A stretch of 64,000 bases of DNA from Trifolium pratense (Eukaryota; Streptophyta; Magnoliopsida; Fabales; Fabaceae). Of the stretch, positions 35,836 to 47,853 are shown one piece after another. The DNA lies in assembly GCF_020283565.1 (NCBI RefSeq), contig NC_060060.1:26350001-26414000 (forward strand), in the 5' to 3' direction. The position numbers and the translations under genes are program-made. The notes under the pieces are model-generated. The model searched no databases, was not told where the DNA came from, and saw only the letters and a program-made list of their open reading frames with translations. Every line of letters starts with the position of its first letter. Positions within the stretch are counted from its first letter, which is position 1.

Positions 35836-37466
35836 CGAGGAGGAATCTCAAGAATTGTAAATTAAAAGAGTTCAAGGTTGAACTAAAATTTACTGACCAA
35901 TCAGCTAATTTGTTTTCTTCTCGTCGAGTATAGCTAATATGAACTTGCCAATAGTTGAGATCCGGAGTTCAAAGTCACGAAAATTTGCCTATTGGAGCAA
36001 GGTCCAATGCCTCTTCTTCGCACTTACAAAAGGGAAATAAAGATACCTCTAGCTTTCTTGAACCTCCAGGAAGCTAATGGTATGCCTGTCTTGCTTTGAT
36101 AATGCCCGAATCCTTCCACCCAAGTCAATGTGCAAGTGATAAAAATGAAAGTTGGGAAACTGTGATGGGGATGTTCCAGTCACAAACTATTGCATACAAT
36201 AGTTTGTTTATGTCATATTTATTGATGATGTTCGAATGGAAAAAGTAGTGGAAATTTGGAGGAAATGCAAGTTTCAAAATTAGGATTTTTGAAAGTGTAG
36301 TAATGGAGTTTTTGAGTGGATTTTGTGGATGTTTGACTTCTTAGGCTTGAGGGGCTTTTATAGAGGTTAAAATGTGTCTTCAGAGGTTAATGGAATTGAC
36401 TCTAGTTGCTTTTCAATGCTGGTTTGTCTCCAAAGTTACAAAAGTGATTCAAAAGCTTCATGGTTTCAAGATGAGATGGAGTGAACCAGGAGGCAATGTG
36501 GGAAGCTTTCTCTGAGTTTAGATGGTTGATTCTGAGCTTTAAGATGGAGTGTGATCAGAAAAAACAATCACAAGGCTCAATGCAAGAGTTGTTGGAGAAA
36601 AGCAAACTTTATCAAGGTCACTTGGATAATGCTTCAAGTCTTTGTGTAATGCATCAAGGGCTTGTGTAATACATTAAAGGTTTGTGTAAAACACTCATTT
36701 TGCTGAGATTTAAATCAACTCTGCCACGGCTACTTCATCTCTTCGTAACTTGCTACTCAAGCCACATAAATTCATGATCTTCGTACTAATGGAAAGAGGA
36801 CATGACATAGTACAACTTGTATGTTGAACACTTGAGCTAAATCATCCTGGATCAAGTAGAAAAGTGGCCATAAACAATCAAAATTCGTTACTGAAAACAC
36901 TTGGAAAAAATTCCCAAGTTTCTGGCCATTTTCACAGCTCTGAACCCTCAACTTTGGAACTTTGTAGCTTCCAATTCCCATGAGCTTTTGGTTTAATATT
37001 TCCACATTAATGAAGTATGCCATGTCAATCTCGAATGCGTCCCTCGAGCATGAAAAAGGATTGCTTGAATTGATCACAAATTGTCCATAAAGTCATGCAC
37101 TTGGTAAGGCCAAAACTCTTAGAAAAAATTCTAAGTGTTTGAAAATTTCAAAAGTAACGAGACCTTGACTTTCCACTTTGATTTCTTCCACTTCAAGAAA
37201 TCATTTGGCCTCATATTTTCATCCATTTGTAGTATCAAATGTCCTCTTTAAGAGCAGCCATCAAGCATATTTGTAGATTGCTCAAAATTGTCTTGTAAAG
37301 TCGGGTAGATGATCATGAAGATTTGTACTTACAAAATATTTCAAAATTCTGTCTTACCAAAGTAGTAAGCACAACAAGATATCTTGTATTTTTTTGTTAG
37401 TGGTGCATAAAATGCAAATGATGAGAATATGAGGTGGGATCTTAGGTCAAAAATTGAGGTATGACA
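35836..37466 (-). mobile_element. Probable solo LTR of a Ty3/gypsy-type element
   Basis: On the minus strand the segment begins TGTCATACCTCAATTTTTGACC, wording typical of gypsy/Ogre LTRs in legumes. It is flanked by the 5-bp repeat GGTCA (35831-35835, 37467-37471). The interior has small meaningless frames and no protease or polymerase motifs, as expected of an LTR. The other terminus ends CG rather than CA, so that border is less certain. Length about 1.6 kb. Confidence 0.45.
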
Positions 37467-37882
37467 GGTCACAAAAAAATAAATAAGTAATTGAAAAACT
37501 AATTAAATAATATTTAATTTTTAAATTATTAAATAATATAATAGATTTTGTGAGAGTGACCAAGATGAAATTTCTTGGTCATGTAATGTAACCATTTAAG
37601 AATATATCGTGTCTATTCTCTTCTTTTGAACTTTCACTACTCACTTCTTTTCATTTCCATAGTTTAGAGGCTGAATGTGCTACTCAAAGATTAAAAAGAA
37701 ATATTTGAGAGAAAAAAAAGAAGTATTCGACGAAGATTTAACAAAACCCCAAGTTTTAGTAAAAAAAAAAAAAACCTAAATTACATGTATATGATATATC
37801 ATTTTTTTTCCATTCTTTTCATTCTTCTTTTCCCCGTCAGATAAAAACATAACTAGACAATATTAAAATAAAATGTTATTTT

Positions 37883-38024
37883 GTCCACAAATTCTAGCTC
37901 AACTGGCAGAAATGTCGAAATTGCTGGTGTCGGACGTCAGGACCGGGATTCAAACCCCGGTCACTCCACTCTGTGTGTGTGAGTTTTCAATGGCTTTGCC
38001 ATTTCGTCTATCAACCAAAAAAAA
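37883..38024 (+). mobile_element. tRNA-derived SINE with 13-bp target duplication
   Basis: A-box TCTAGCTCAACTGG, B-box GGGATTCAAACCCC, then a GTGTGTGTGAG stretch, ATTTCGTCTATCAACC and an A-run. The duplication AAAATGTTATTTT is exact (37870-37882, 38025-38037). The copy looks intact. Confidence 0.88.
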
Positions 38025-38109
38025 AAAATGTTATTTTCAAATTTATAAATTTGTAATAAAAATACTAGTTTTAATAAATAGCATAGTCACTATTTTAAAT
38101 TTTTAATAA

Positions 38110-38708
38110 AATGCTACTTGGTGTACGTCGTCTTCCTTCTCCTTCTTCGTCCAGTCCTCTCTGTCCTTGCACTTCCAGTCTTCCACCGACGCCAAACGAC
38201 CCCTCTCTGGCCACCGCTGTCCACCACCGGATACGGCGCTCCAGTGTCAGTGACGGTCCAATTGCTCAGTTTCCGACAGAAAAGGGGGAAAACGAAATTC
38301 AAGGTCAGTTTGCTAATTGCTCGGTTTTTCTTCTTCTTCTTTGCTAATTTTTGATTTCATCTTTACCATGTTTTTTGGACTTTTGTTCTTTGGTTTGTTA
38401 AACATGGAACATGTACGTTGACTTTTAATTTAATTAATGAAAATGCGGAAGCATGAACTCTTAATATTATTGGGGTGATGTAGGCAAATAATCGTTTGCA
38501 CGATTTTCCTCTGTCAATAAAGGTTTTGGGCCAGATTGGCAGGCAAAGTCAGCATCTCATCGATCGATCGCAGTTGTAACTAACTGTACTAATAATGTGA
38601 GGTTGTTCACAAATTTATCCTTTTGTTTTTAGCGACTTTGAATTTGTATTGGTACTCTATGAATTTGAATGAGAATGAATATCATTTATTTTAAGTTAAA
38701 AAAAAAAC
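38110..38708 (+). mobile_element. Retroposon-like segment with poly-A end
   Basis: The 5' part (38110-38310) is unusually GC-rich for the window, with a Pro/Ser-rich open frame in several phases. The 3' end reads GAATTTGTATTGG...GAATGAATATCATTT followed by an A-run at 38698. This 3' end resembles that of 10640-10771. No confident target duplication. It might be a non-autonomous LINE relative, or alternatively upstream leader material of the next gene. Confidence 0.4.
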
Positions 38709-38749
38709 TGTAGTAATAAATGCAAAATTAAATGATATTCCATCTGCCA

Positions 38750-39076
38750 CTGTTCAATCCACATACACACACACACTCTCTCTCACAGTAAGTTGTTACT
38801 TACTACTACTACTACTACTGCATAGCAATTACAACCACCATCGACCATCGTCGTCATCATCATCGTCGTCGTTCCTTTTTGACTTACCATTTTGTTTTGG
38901 TTTGATCCTCCTCTTCCAAATCACGTCACAGGAGGAGGTTAATTAGCTACTACTACTCTTATTTATTTCTTTCTCAACTACTCCTCACTCCTCATGCTAA
39001 ATCCTCACTTCCTTTCATTTTGTTCATTCATTTTCTATTACTTAATCACATTTTTCCATTGCATTAGAATAAGAAA
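38750..39076 (+). promoter_or_regulatory. Leader region of cycloartenol synthase
   Basis: Contains CA/CT (about 38761-38784) and (TAC)n (38799-38820) microsatellites and a pyrimidine-rich stretch leading to the ATG at 39077. I do not see an unambiguous TATA box. ATG 38994 opens a different frame and would be an upstream ORF if it lies in the transcript. Confidence 0.45.
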
Positions 39077-42000
39077 ATGTGGAAGCTCAAAGTTGCCGAG
39101 GGTGGTAGTCCGTGGCTTCGGACACTCAACAATCACGTCGGAAGACAGATTTGGGAGTTCGATCCTAACTCTGGATCGCCTCAAGATCTCCAGGAAATTG
39201 AATCTGCTCGCCAAAATTTCCACAATAATCGATTCAACCACAAACACAGCGATGATCTACTTATGCGCATTCAGGTATTCTTTCCATTCCATTTCATTAC
39301 TTACTTTAGATTCATTCAATTCTTTCATACTTTTTTTATATGTAGTATGCAAAAGAGAACCCAATGAAACAACAAGTGTTACCCAAAGTGAAAGTGAATG
39401 ATGTTGAGGATGTAACTGAAGAGACTGTCACAACAACATTAAGAAGAGCCATCGATTTCTATTCAACTCTTCAGAGTCATGATGGTCACTGGCCTGGAGA
39501 TTATGGAGGTCCCATGTTTCTTATGCCTGGCTTGGTAATCGCTCTCTCTGTCACTGGGGCTCTCAATGCTGTCTTAACCGACGAGCATAGAAAGGAAATG
39601 CGTCGTTACCTCTTTAATCATCAGGTAACAAACAAACAATTTCACACTAATTAATCTATTCCGTTTCTCTAGACAAGTTGTCCTAATAAATAATCAGTTA
39701 AATGTATAATTGCAGAACAAGGATGGTGGGTGGGGTTTGCATATTGAAGGTCCAAGCACCATGTTTGGTTCTGTCTTGTGTTATGTTACTCTAAGATTGC
39801 TTGGTGAGGGACCTAATGATGGAGAAGGGGAAATGGAAAAGGGGCGTGATTGGATTCTTGAGCACGGTGGTGCTACTTATATAACATCCTGGGGGAAGAT
39901 GTGGCTTTCAGTTAAGATCCTAGCTTTCGTTTTTTCATCATTTTATTAATAGACATGGCATTGTGGTTATTTATTTCTAGTTTAATTGTTGGTAGGTACT
40001 TGGAGTTTTTGAATGGTCTGGAAATAATCCATTGCCTCCTGAGATATGGCTCCTTCCATACATGCTTCCATTTCATCCAGGTTCTTGCTCTTCCGTTACA
40101 ACTTGCTTAGCGAGAAGATATCAAATTACAGATTATTACTAAATAATAACTGGAATCTTTTGGTTAAAACAATTTTTTGTTATTCAGTCAATGTGTGATT
40201 TTATGCTGCAGGGAAACAAGAACTTTTTGACTTCATGTAGCACATATTTTTCTTAAGAGACTTGATATTACTAAATTCATATAAATTAATTTATTGTTAA
40301 ATTGATGTATTTATTCATCTTACACATTGTTTGATATACCTTTCATCCTTATTTTACGCGTTACAGGAAGGATGTGGTGTCACTGCAGGATGGTCTATTT
40401 GCCAATGTCCTACTTGTATGCCAAGAGGTTTGTTGGTCCAATCACACCAACAATATTATCTCTGAGAAAAGAGCTTTTTACTGTACCATACCATGATATA
40501 GACTGGAATCAGGCTCGCAATTTGTGTGCAAAGGTTAGTGAAACTGCTTAACTGGTCCTATGAAATTGAAAACGTTGTATGAATATTGTTTCACCTGGAT
40601 TTTATATTTATGAGGGCCAACTGGAATAAGCTGAACCTGAATGCTGTTGCTACTACCACATTATAGTATATTACTTTGTTTTGCTACTGCACAACCAACT
40701 CATTACTAGGATTTCTATTTTATTTCAATGGCAATCATATCCTTAGTACAAACTTTGCTCCCTCTATAACCATTCATCACTATATCCAATTAAGTAATAT
40801 TTATTTAGAATAATTGGGGACTTCATGATTAACGCGTTGATTACTTGTTCATTGGGGCTTTGATACCATGTCATGGACTAACTCTCCCAAAAGCTTGAGC
40901 CATTAAGTGTAGACTGATGAATAATTTCACACCTCTAACAAATAGGACTTGGCGTTTGATTTCTCTACTATTCAACTATCTCTTTAATTGAGCTAGACTT
41001 AAGTAAGAGTTACAAAAGGATTACCTTTGTTTTTGTGCAGGAAGACTTATATTATCCTCACCCACTTGTGCAAGATATTCTTTGGGCGTCTCTACACAAG
41101 TTTGTTGAGCCTATTTTCATGAATTGGCCTGGCAAAAAATTGAGAGAAAAGGCTGTTGAGACTGTAATGGAGCATATACATTATGAAGATGAGAATACTC
41201 GTTATATTTGCATTGGTCCTGTAAATAAGGTAATTCCTGAGAAGGGGAAAGCTTCTATAGGGACTCCCTTGTTAATTGTCTATCAGTATTACTTTCCACT
41301 CTTTGAGAAGGAGTATGAGAAAAGTAAAATACTGTTCAATGGTTGCTAGTTTTCCTTCGTCGAGTCCTGGCTATTTATTTACTTTACCTCCTTAATTTAT
41401 TTTTACTGTATTAATCATACTTTTTGTTTCGATGTGTGAGCTTTAATTCCACGTTCCACTTATATTTTTTTATTTTTATTTGCTAAACCAGGAAATGCTA
41501 AGAATACTAATTATTTAGTTATTATTATTAGGTGTTAAATATGCTTTGCTGCTGGGTGGAAGATCCAAATTCAGAGGCTTTCAAGTTGCATCTTCCAAGG
41601 ATCCATGATTATCTATGGATTGCTGAAGATGGCATGAAAATGCAGGTCAACATACAAGTCAACTTATTTTTCCTTTGCTGGAGTTATCTAGTGATTTCTT
41701 CATTCAATTGCACATATTCACCGATGATTAGGAATGAAATTGACATAGATGTTGTCCTGTTATGATTATGTGGAACCAGTGTTACAGCACAATCAACCTT
41801 TGCTAAGCTAAAGTCTAAAAAAATAAAATAATATCATAAATTTGTGCATAACCAATTTTTGTTGCAGGGCTACAATGGAAGTCAACTATGGGATACTGCA
41901 TTTGCCGCTCAAGCAATTATTTCAGCGAACCTAATTGATGAATTTGGTCCAACTCTAAGGAAGGCTCATGCATACATTAAGAATTCACAGGTAATTATTT

Positions 42001-45000
42001 CTATTTATCGTTAAAAGTTGCACCAATTTGCCTGTGTTGACCAGAATCTTTTCTCTTTCTTAAAAGGTTTTAGAAGATTGTCTGGGAGATCTTAGTAAAT
42101 GGTACCGCCACATTTCAAAAGGTGCTTGGCCTTTTTCAACTGCAGATCATGGATGGCCAATATCTGACTGCACAGCTGAAGGACTGAAAGTAATTATTCA
42201 TGAAAAAATTAGACTTACTCATTTGATTCTTTATTGTGATTCCTATTTTCATTTTTCAGGCTGTTCTATTGCTATCTAAAATTGCACCTGAGATTGTTGG
42301 TGAACCATTGGATGCAAAGAGATTATATGATGCTGTAAATGTCATTCTCTCATTACAGGTAATTGATTCCTCGTGATTCAAATCAGATTATCCGAATGGT
42401 TGGCCTAGCTAACAAATCATGATGATTATTTTATGCTATTGGTTCCGTCCCTACTTATCATAAATTAGGGTTCTTCAAGAAACCCAAAAATACCAATTTG
42501 AAAATCCAGAAAAATGTTTGTGGATATATCTCAACCTTAAAACTAGATATTTGTTCAGAGAGAACAAAAAAACTACTTTGTTTAACCAAATTTACAGGCA
42601 AAAGCATCAGATGACTTTTATCAATCACTTTACTCTATTGACTCTCACTCCTCTTTCAATGACACTTTCCCATTGCTCATTCACTGTAAAATTAGGTTTC
42701 TCTAATATAGCTTTTCCATGCTCGCAATTCACGTGGTCTTCAATATTAGTTAGTATATTTTTGTTGAGAAAAGACCAAGCAAAGTGATTTAGCTTTTCCT
42801 TGCTTGCAATACTATTTAATAGGAAAGACCAAGAATGACCCAACTCTATTTTTTAAGGGTCTCCCATCGTTGTCATTTGAATCATCTCTACCTGAACTCT
42901 TTCTTTTTGGTGGAACCTCAGCCTTCTCTTTATCATCATCGTCGTCTTTCTCATTGCCATTTTCTTCCAGTTCAACATCACTAGATGCTTCCTCTATTTT
43001 TCAGGTGAGTTGGGATTTCTGGGCTTTTCGAAGAAACATAAAGATGAGATCCCATGTCTTTTATTTTTAATAAAAAATTAATTAAAAATAATGACTCAAC
43101 AAGTATATATTTCCGCATAAATCAATTTGATTTGTATAAAGTGTATTTATATTTTCCAATCATTGCAGAATGAAGATGGTGGCCTTGCAACATATGAGCT
43201 CACACGATCTTATAAGTGGTTGGAGGTAGACTTCTCTCATTATTAGGCCTGTTTTCATTTGTTTTAGTTTATTCTCTTTGAAATGTGAAGCATGTGATGG
43301 CATAGGGCACATGTTTTAGAAAGAACAAAATCTATACTTTGTGTATGTTTCAATATTTTAATTTAAAAGCGACGCTTCTTTATCTCCCTTTTATATGCTG
43401 TGAAATGTCTTACCTCGTAAATTAGTTTTAAGTGTAATCAATCTTCCTTTGATTTCACTTAAAAATTTGGCTATAATCTATTTACATACAAATCAATTAT
43501 TAAAATGGGAATAAACTAACTAGGCTACTTGAAAATCGTAGAACTTAGAACCAAAACTACTTTTATTCATTCATTTGTCAGGTTGTTGAGCACATGTTTT
43601 TTGGATTGATGGTATAAAAGCTGCTACATGCCTACATGTTGAATCATTATTTAAGAACAAATCTTTTGCGGTTCCATTGGGATTACTTTTACATTTCAGA
43701 TTAGGGTTCTAGTTGATCCTAGGAATTTGGGTAGGTGTTTTTGTATTGAATTTAATTCATTAATACACAATCTTGATGTTGGTAATGCCTTCCCTATTGT
43801 CAGATAATCAATCCTGCTGAAACTTTTGGTGACATCGTTATTGATTATACGTAAGCTATCAAATACTTGTTGAATGTCAGTTTTCTCCCATCTTCCATTT
43901 ATCCACTCCATTTCAAATTTTAATTTTTTTCTTTTTGTATTTCCATATTATGTGCTCTATAGTTATGTGGAGTGTACCTCAGCAGCAATTCAAGCTTTGG
44001 CAACATTTAGGAAACTATATCCCGGTCATCGTCGAGAAGAAATACAAAGCAGCATAGAAAAAGCTGCTGCCTTTATTGAAAAAATACAAGATTCAGATGG
44101 TTCATGGTTTGCTCCTCCTTTTGCGAAACCACTTCACTTTTTTAATAAGACTTTCTATTGATATTAATATATAATATTCAAGATTTTTTATGTATCCCTG
44201 CATCTCAAGTTTGCTGTACTCTATCTTTTTGTCAGCTTCAATTTCGGATTGGAATTGAACTTGGTTTAGTTGACCACTAACTACTCAACCTGCTAAACAG
44301 GTATGGTTCTTGGGGAGTTTGCTTCACTTACGGCACTTGGTTTGGGGTAAAAGGGCTGATTTCTGCTGGAAAGAGTTTCAGTAATTGCTTAAGCATTCGT
44401 AAAGCTTGTGAATTTCTGCTGTCTAAGCAGCTCCCATCTGGTGGTTGGGCAGAGAGTTATCTGTCATGTCAAAACAAGGTCAGGTTTTCCATTCCTAATG
44501 TCAACATCACTTTCTTATATCACAGAATCTATAATAAGCACCAGTTTGTTAATCTATTCTAACCAAAAAAAATTTTCAAACAAAATTAATACCTTGGAAC
44601 ATGCACAAAAACAGTTGCAATGATTTGAAGCATATGGCTGTATAAAAGTATGCAAAATTAAGAATGTATTTAAATCATGAATCTAATGTATGTACGAGTA
44701 ATAATAGCAAGACTATGTATGCCATAAAAAATCCATTATTTGAATTTTCTTTGCTTGGCACTCCCTTTGGTAGTCATCTATAAGTGGGGAATTTGAAAGT
44801 CTAGATTCTTCTTGAGCAATGGCCTAGTTCTTAATCCAATACCACTGGATCTCCATTGTTTTCCTAGTTTGCATCAAATGAATGATTTTGCATGAAGACA
44901 GTTGTCAACTAGTGTCGTTAATACCTACGTAGTTGATTTTCATAGTTGGGTTAAATATGTCGTTAGTCTTTCTAAATAGGGAAATTATTGCTTTAATGCT

Positions 45001-47853
45001 TTTGGTTCCTCAAAAATGTTTGCCAGCTTTTGTTTCCTCGTTTCTTAAAATAATCACAATCGGTCCCTCTTTGTACTCTTTTGTTCCCTCTGTCACACAC
45101 TCACACTAGTGTCCCACACGGCAACATGTCACCGAAAACTCACCTGAATACTCCTAGCATGGTTGCCAACACCATATCTCCTACTTAATGGCTGATGAAT
45201 ATGTTGGATCTTCCAGAGCTCCATTTCGTTGCTACATGGTGTAACGGATGTACCGCCCCATGTCAAATGCTACATTGGCCACAGACGATTGTTTTGCCAG
45301 CTAGATCTGGCTTGTTTAGATAGCCATATTTTTAAACATTGTGGAAGAGAGTTTCTCGCACTTTGATAGTTATGTGATTTAGGGCATTGATATCTTTCAT
45401 TTAGGGTTTTTATCTTTGATAAGACACCTAGTTTAAGAAATTTTATATTTATTAAGATTATATGTCTAATTAGGATTTGTCTAGAATTTTAGTTCATATG
45501 GTATTTTGTTATCCTTTTAATGATTAATTAATTACACTGTTTTCAGAGAATATCTGAATTTGATTTGAATGAGCACTCTACACCTAAGAGTATTTTAGGT
45601 ATATAAGAGTTTAACCTGCCAAGATATGTCCTAGATTATTCCACTGGGCTGTCCAACTATACGTTGAAGTTGATAGCATCAGGGGATCCATAGTTTAAAA
45701 AATTATTGTACATGGTTTGGGAAATTCAGTATCATATCAGATTTTTATGGGATTTAAATTTCAGATAGTTGTCCCTAGCGAGATGAAATCAATGTTAGCC
45801 ATGTCAAGAAAATATCAAGGGAAGGCATACATAACTCAAGAAGTAAACATTAAAAAAAAAAAAAACTCATGAAGTAAACAAAAATGATACTACAGTTGAT
45901 TCTAGGAATTGTACTTTTGCATCAATTTTTTAAAATAATACTTAGATTTTTATGGGATTTAAATTTCATATAGTTGTCCTTAACGAGATGAAATCAATGT
46001 TAGCCATGTCAAGAAAATATCAAGGGAAGGCATACATAACTCAAGAAGTAAACATTAATTCAAAAAAAAAAAAAAAACTCATGAAGTAAACAAAAATGAT
46101 ACTACAGTTGATTCTAGGAATTGTACTTTTGCATCAATTTTTAAAAATAATACTTGAGTGAGAATATTTGATTACTTTTGACTATGTAAATGCTTTCTTG
46201 AGTCATTTCTTTACCAATGTCTCTGTTCAGGTGTATTCAAATTTGGAAAGCAACAGGTCCCACGTAGTAAACACTGGGTGGGCTATGCTGGCTCTCATCG
46301 AGACGGAACAGGTATAGAGAAAACTTTTCAACTACTGTAGTGCTTCCATTATGTTAATTTAGTATATTATTGCACAAAAACATTTTTCATTTATTTTAGG
46401 ATAAAATTAGTCATATTTACAGTCTGGTTAAATCAAAGGACCATTCTGCTACTTAATTCAATAGCTTAGGCATGCCTATGCATCCGGCTAAATAAATCCG
46501 TACTAATGATATAATTATTGAATTGTACTAATATGGCCACCATTTTACATTTCTTTAAGGATTGCTATTTAGTTTTCTAAATTTCAAATCCTTTATTGTA
46601 AACGTCTATTGTATTTTTGTAAATTTCTAACTATTTATTAATACTTTTTGTTTTTATTTTCTAAGGAAGATTGTTGAAGAGTTATTTTGATAAACTTTTG
46701 ATAACGATAAAAGTACTCTTTTAACTCTCATAGGCTTGAATCGAAGGTAAATAGATCAAAACAAAAGATATTAGAATTTTGGGCTGAGACTATCTCAACC
46801 TTTAACCGGCTTGTAAGGTTAGGACTACCCACCACTTATAGACACATGTTCATGCTAGATCTCATCCAATGCGGGACTTCTCAATTTTTGAGTTTGAATA
46901 TTGAGCAGTAAAGAGCTAACAACGAAGCCTGGCATAGCAGAGAAGAATATTATGCAAGACATGATATGATTAGGAATATAATCATTTGAGAGAAAACTAG
47001 GGTAGCTCCTATTGTAAAAGAACACAGTAAAGTCAACTCTTAGGTGATTTGGGCATGTTTTGAGAAAAAAAACAAAAACCATTGAAACACTTGTGCAGAT
47101 GGTTGACCAGATGCATGATAGTTAAATATTTAGAGGTATAGAGAGACTAAAAACCTAAGGGTTAATGGTCCATCTTTAAACCTTATACATAATAATTCAT
47201 GTAATTGACTCAACAATTACTAACAGTGTGCACATTGGCTATTTCAAACAAAAATTCATGTAATTGACTCCTAATAGGAAAAAACGTTGTTTGTAAAATC
47301 TTGCAAATTTATGAACACAATAATAATATCTATATGATAATCAAGGTTTTTTAACTTTTCTGTTAAGCTTGCACCATAAATGACGATGATTGCTTTGCTG
47401 TTTGCTACTACATTCTGGGTTTCTATCTCAGTAACGTGATTTGACATTTTCCCAAATGATTGAATACTTCGTTAGCACATTGCATCTGATTACATTCGTT
47501 TATCTAATCATGATTCTGATGTAGAAGAATAAAAATGATATCCATTTCAATATAATAAAACAGGCCAAGAGAGATCCAACACCGCTGCACCGTGCAGCTG
47601 TATGCTTGATAAATTCCCAAATGGAGAATGGTGACTTTCCGCAAGAGGTATTGTTGAAAATCCATATAACTCTGATTTTACTCCCTCTTTCTTTACCCAT
47701 GTATATATTTTAAATCATGTTACTATTCTATCAATTCAGGAAATAATGGGAGTCTTCAACAAGAATTGCATGATCACTTATGCTGCATACAGAAACATAT
47801 TTCCCATATGGGCATTGGGAGAATATCGTCAGCATGTATTGAAGGCCTGTTAA
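39077..47853 (+). CDS. CAS1: Cycloartenol synthase (oxidosqualene cyclase)
   Basis: Cyclises 2,3-oxidosqualene to cycloartenol, the first committed step of plant sterol synthesis, at the ER membrane. 17 exons: 39077-39274, 39346-39624, 39716-39910, 39996-40080, 40367-40533, 41041-41229, 41532-41645, 41868-41990, 42067-42189, 42260-42358, 43169-43225, 43804-43850, 43963-44106, 44301-44478, 46231-46311, 47564-47647, 47740-47853. They join in frame to 758 aa, within one residue of Arabidopsis CAS1. The catalytic DCTAE is present (D484). The residues that direct the product to cycloartenol are all kept: Y411, H478 and I482, equivalent to Tyr410, His477 and Ile481. The motif is MWCHCR, as in CAS, not MWCYCR as in beta-amyrin synthases. 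QW repeats are present ([29 protein letters not shown]). No premature stops. One oddity is IDYTYVEC, where CAS proteins usually have IDYPYVEC. Confidence 0.95.
42843..42997 (-). pseudogene. Antisense acidic-protein-like fragment inside a CAS intron
   Basis: Within the intron 42359-43168 the minus strand is open across about 50 codons that encode a strongly acidic then basic stretch ([12 protein letters not shown]..., [19 protein letters not shown]). Composition is unlike the surrounding AT-rich intron and typical of a nuclear or nucleolar protein linker. No start and no neighbouring exons are seen. It may be a captured or retroposed gene fragment. Source gene unknown. Confidence 0.4.
45739..46155 (+). 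repeat. Tandem duplication (about 206 bp) in a CAS intron
   Basis: Copy 1 is 45739-45943 and copy 2 is 45944-46155. They are nearly identical apart from a longer A-run in copy 2. They abut directly in the 1.75-kb intron 44479-46230, and both exon borders are untouched. Confidence 0.92.

Noticed and set aside
38104..38723. Target duplication TAATAAAATGC / TAATAAATGC around the retroposon-like segment
   Set aside because: The right copy is separated from the A-run by six unrelated bases and differs by one base in simple AT sequence, so it may be chance.
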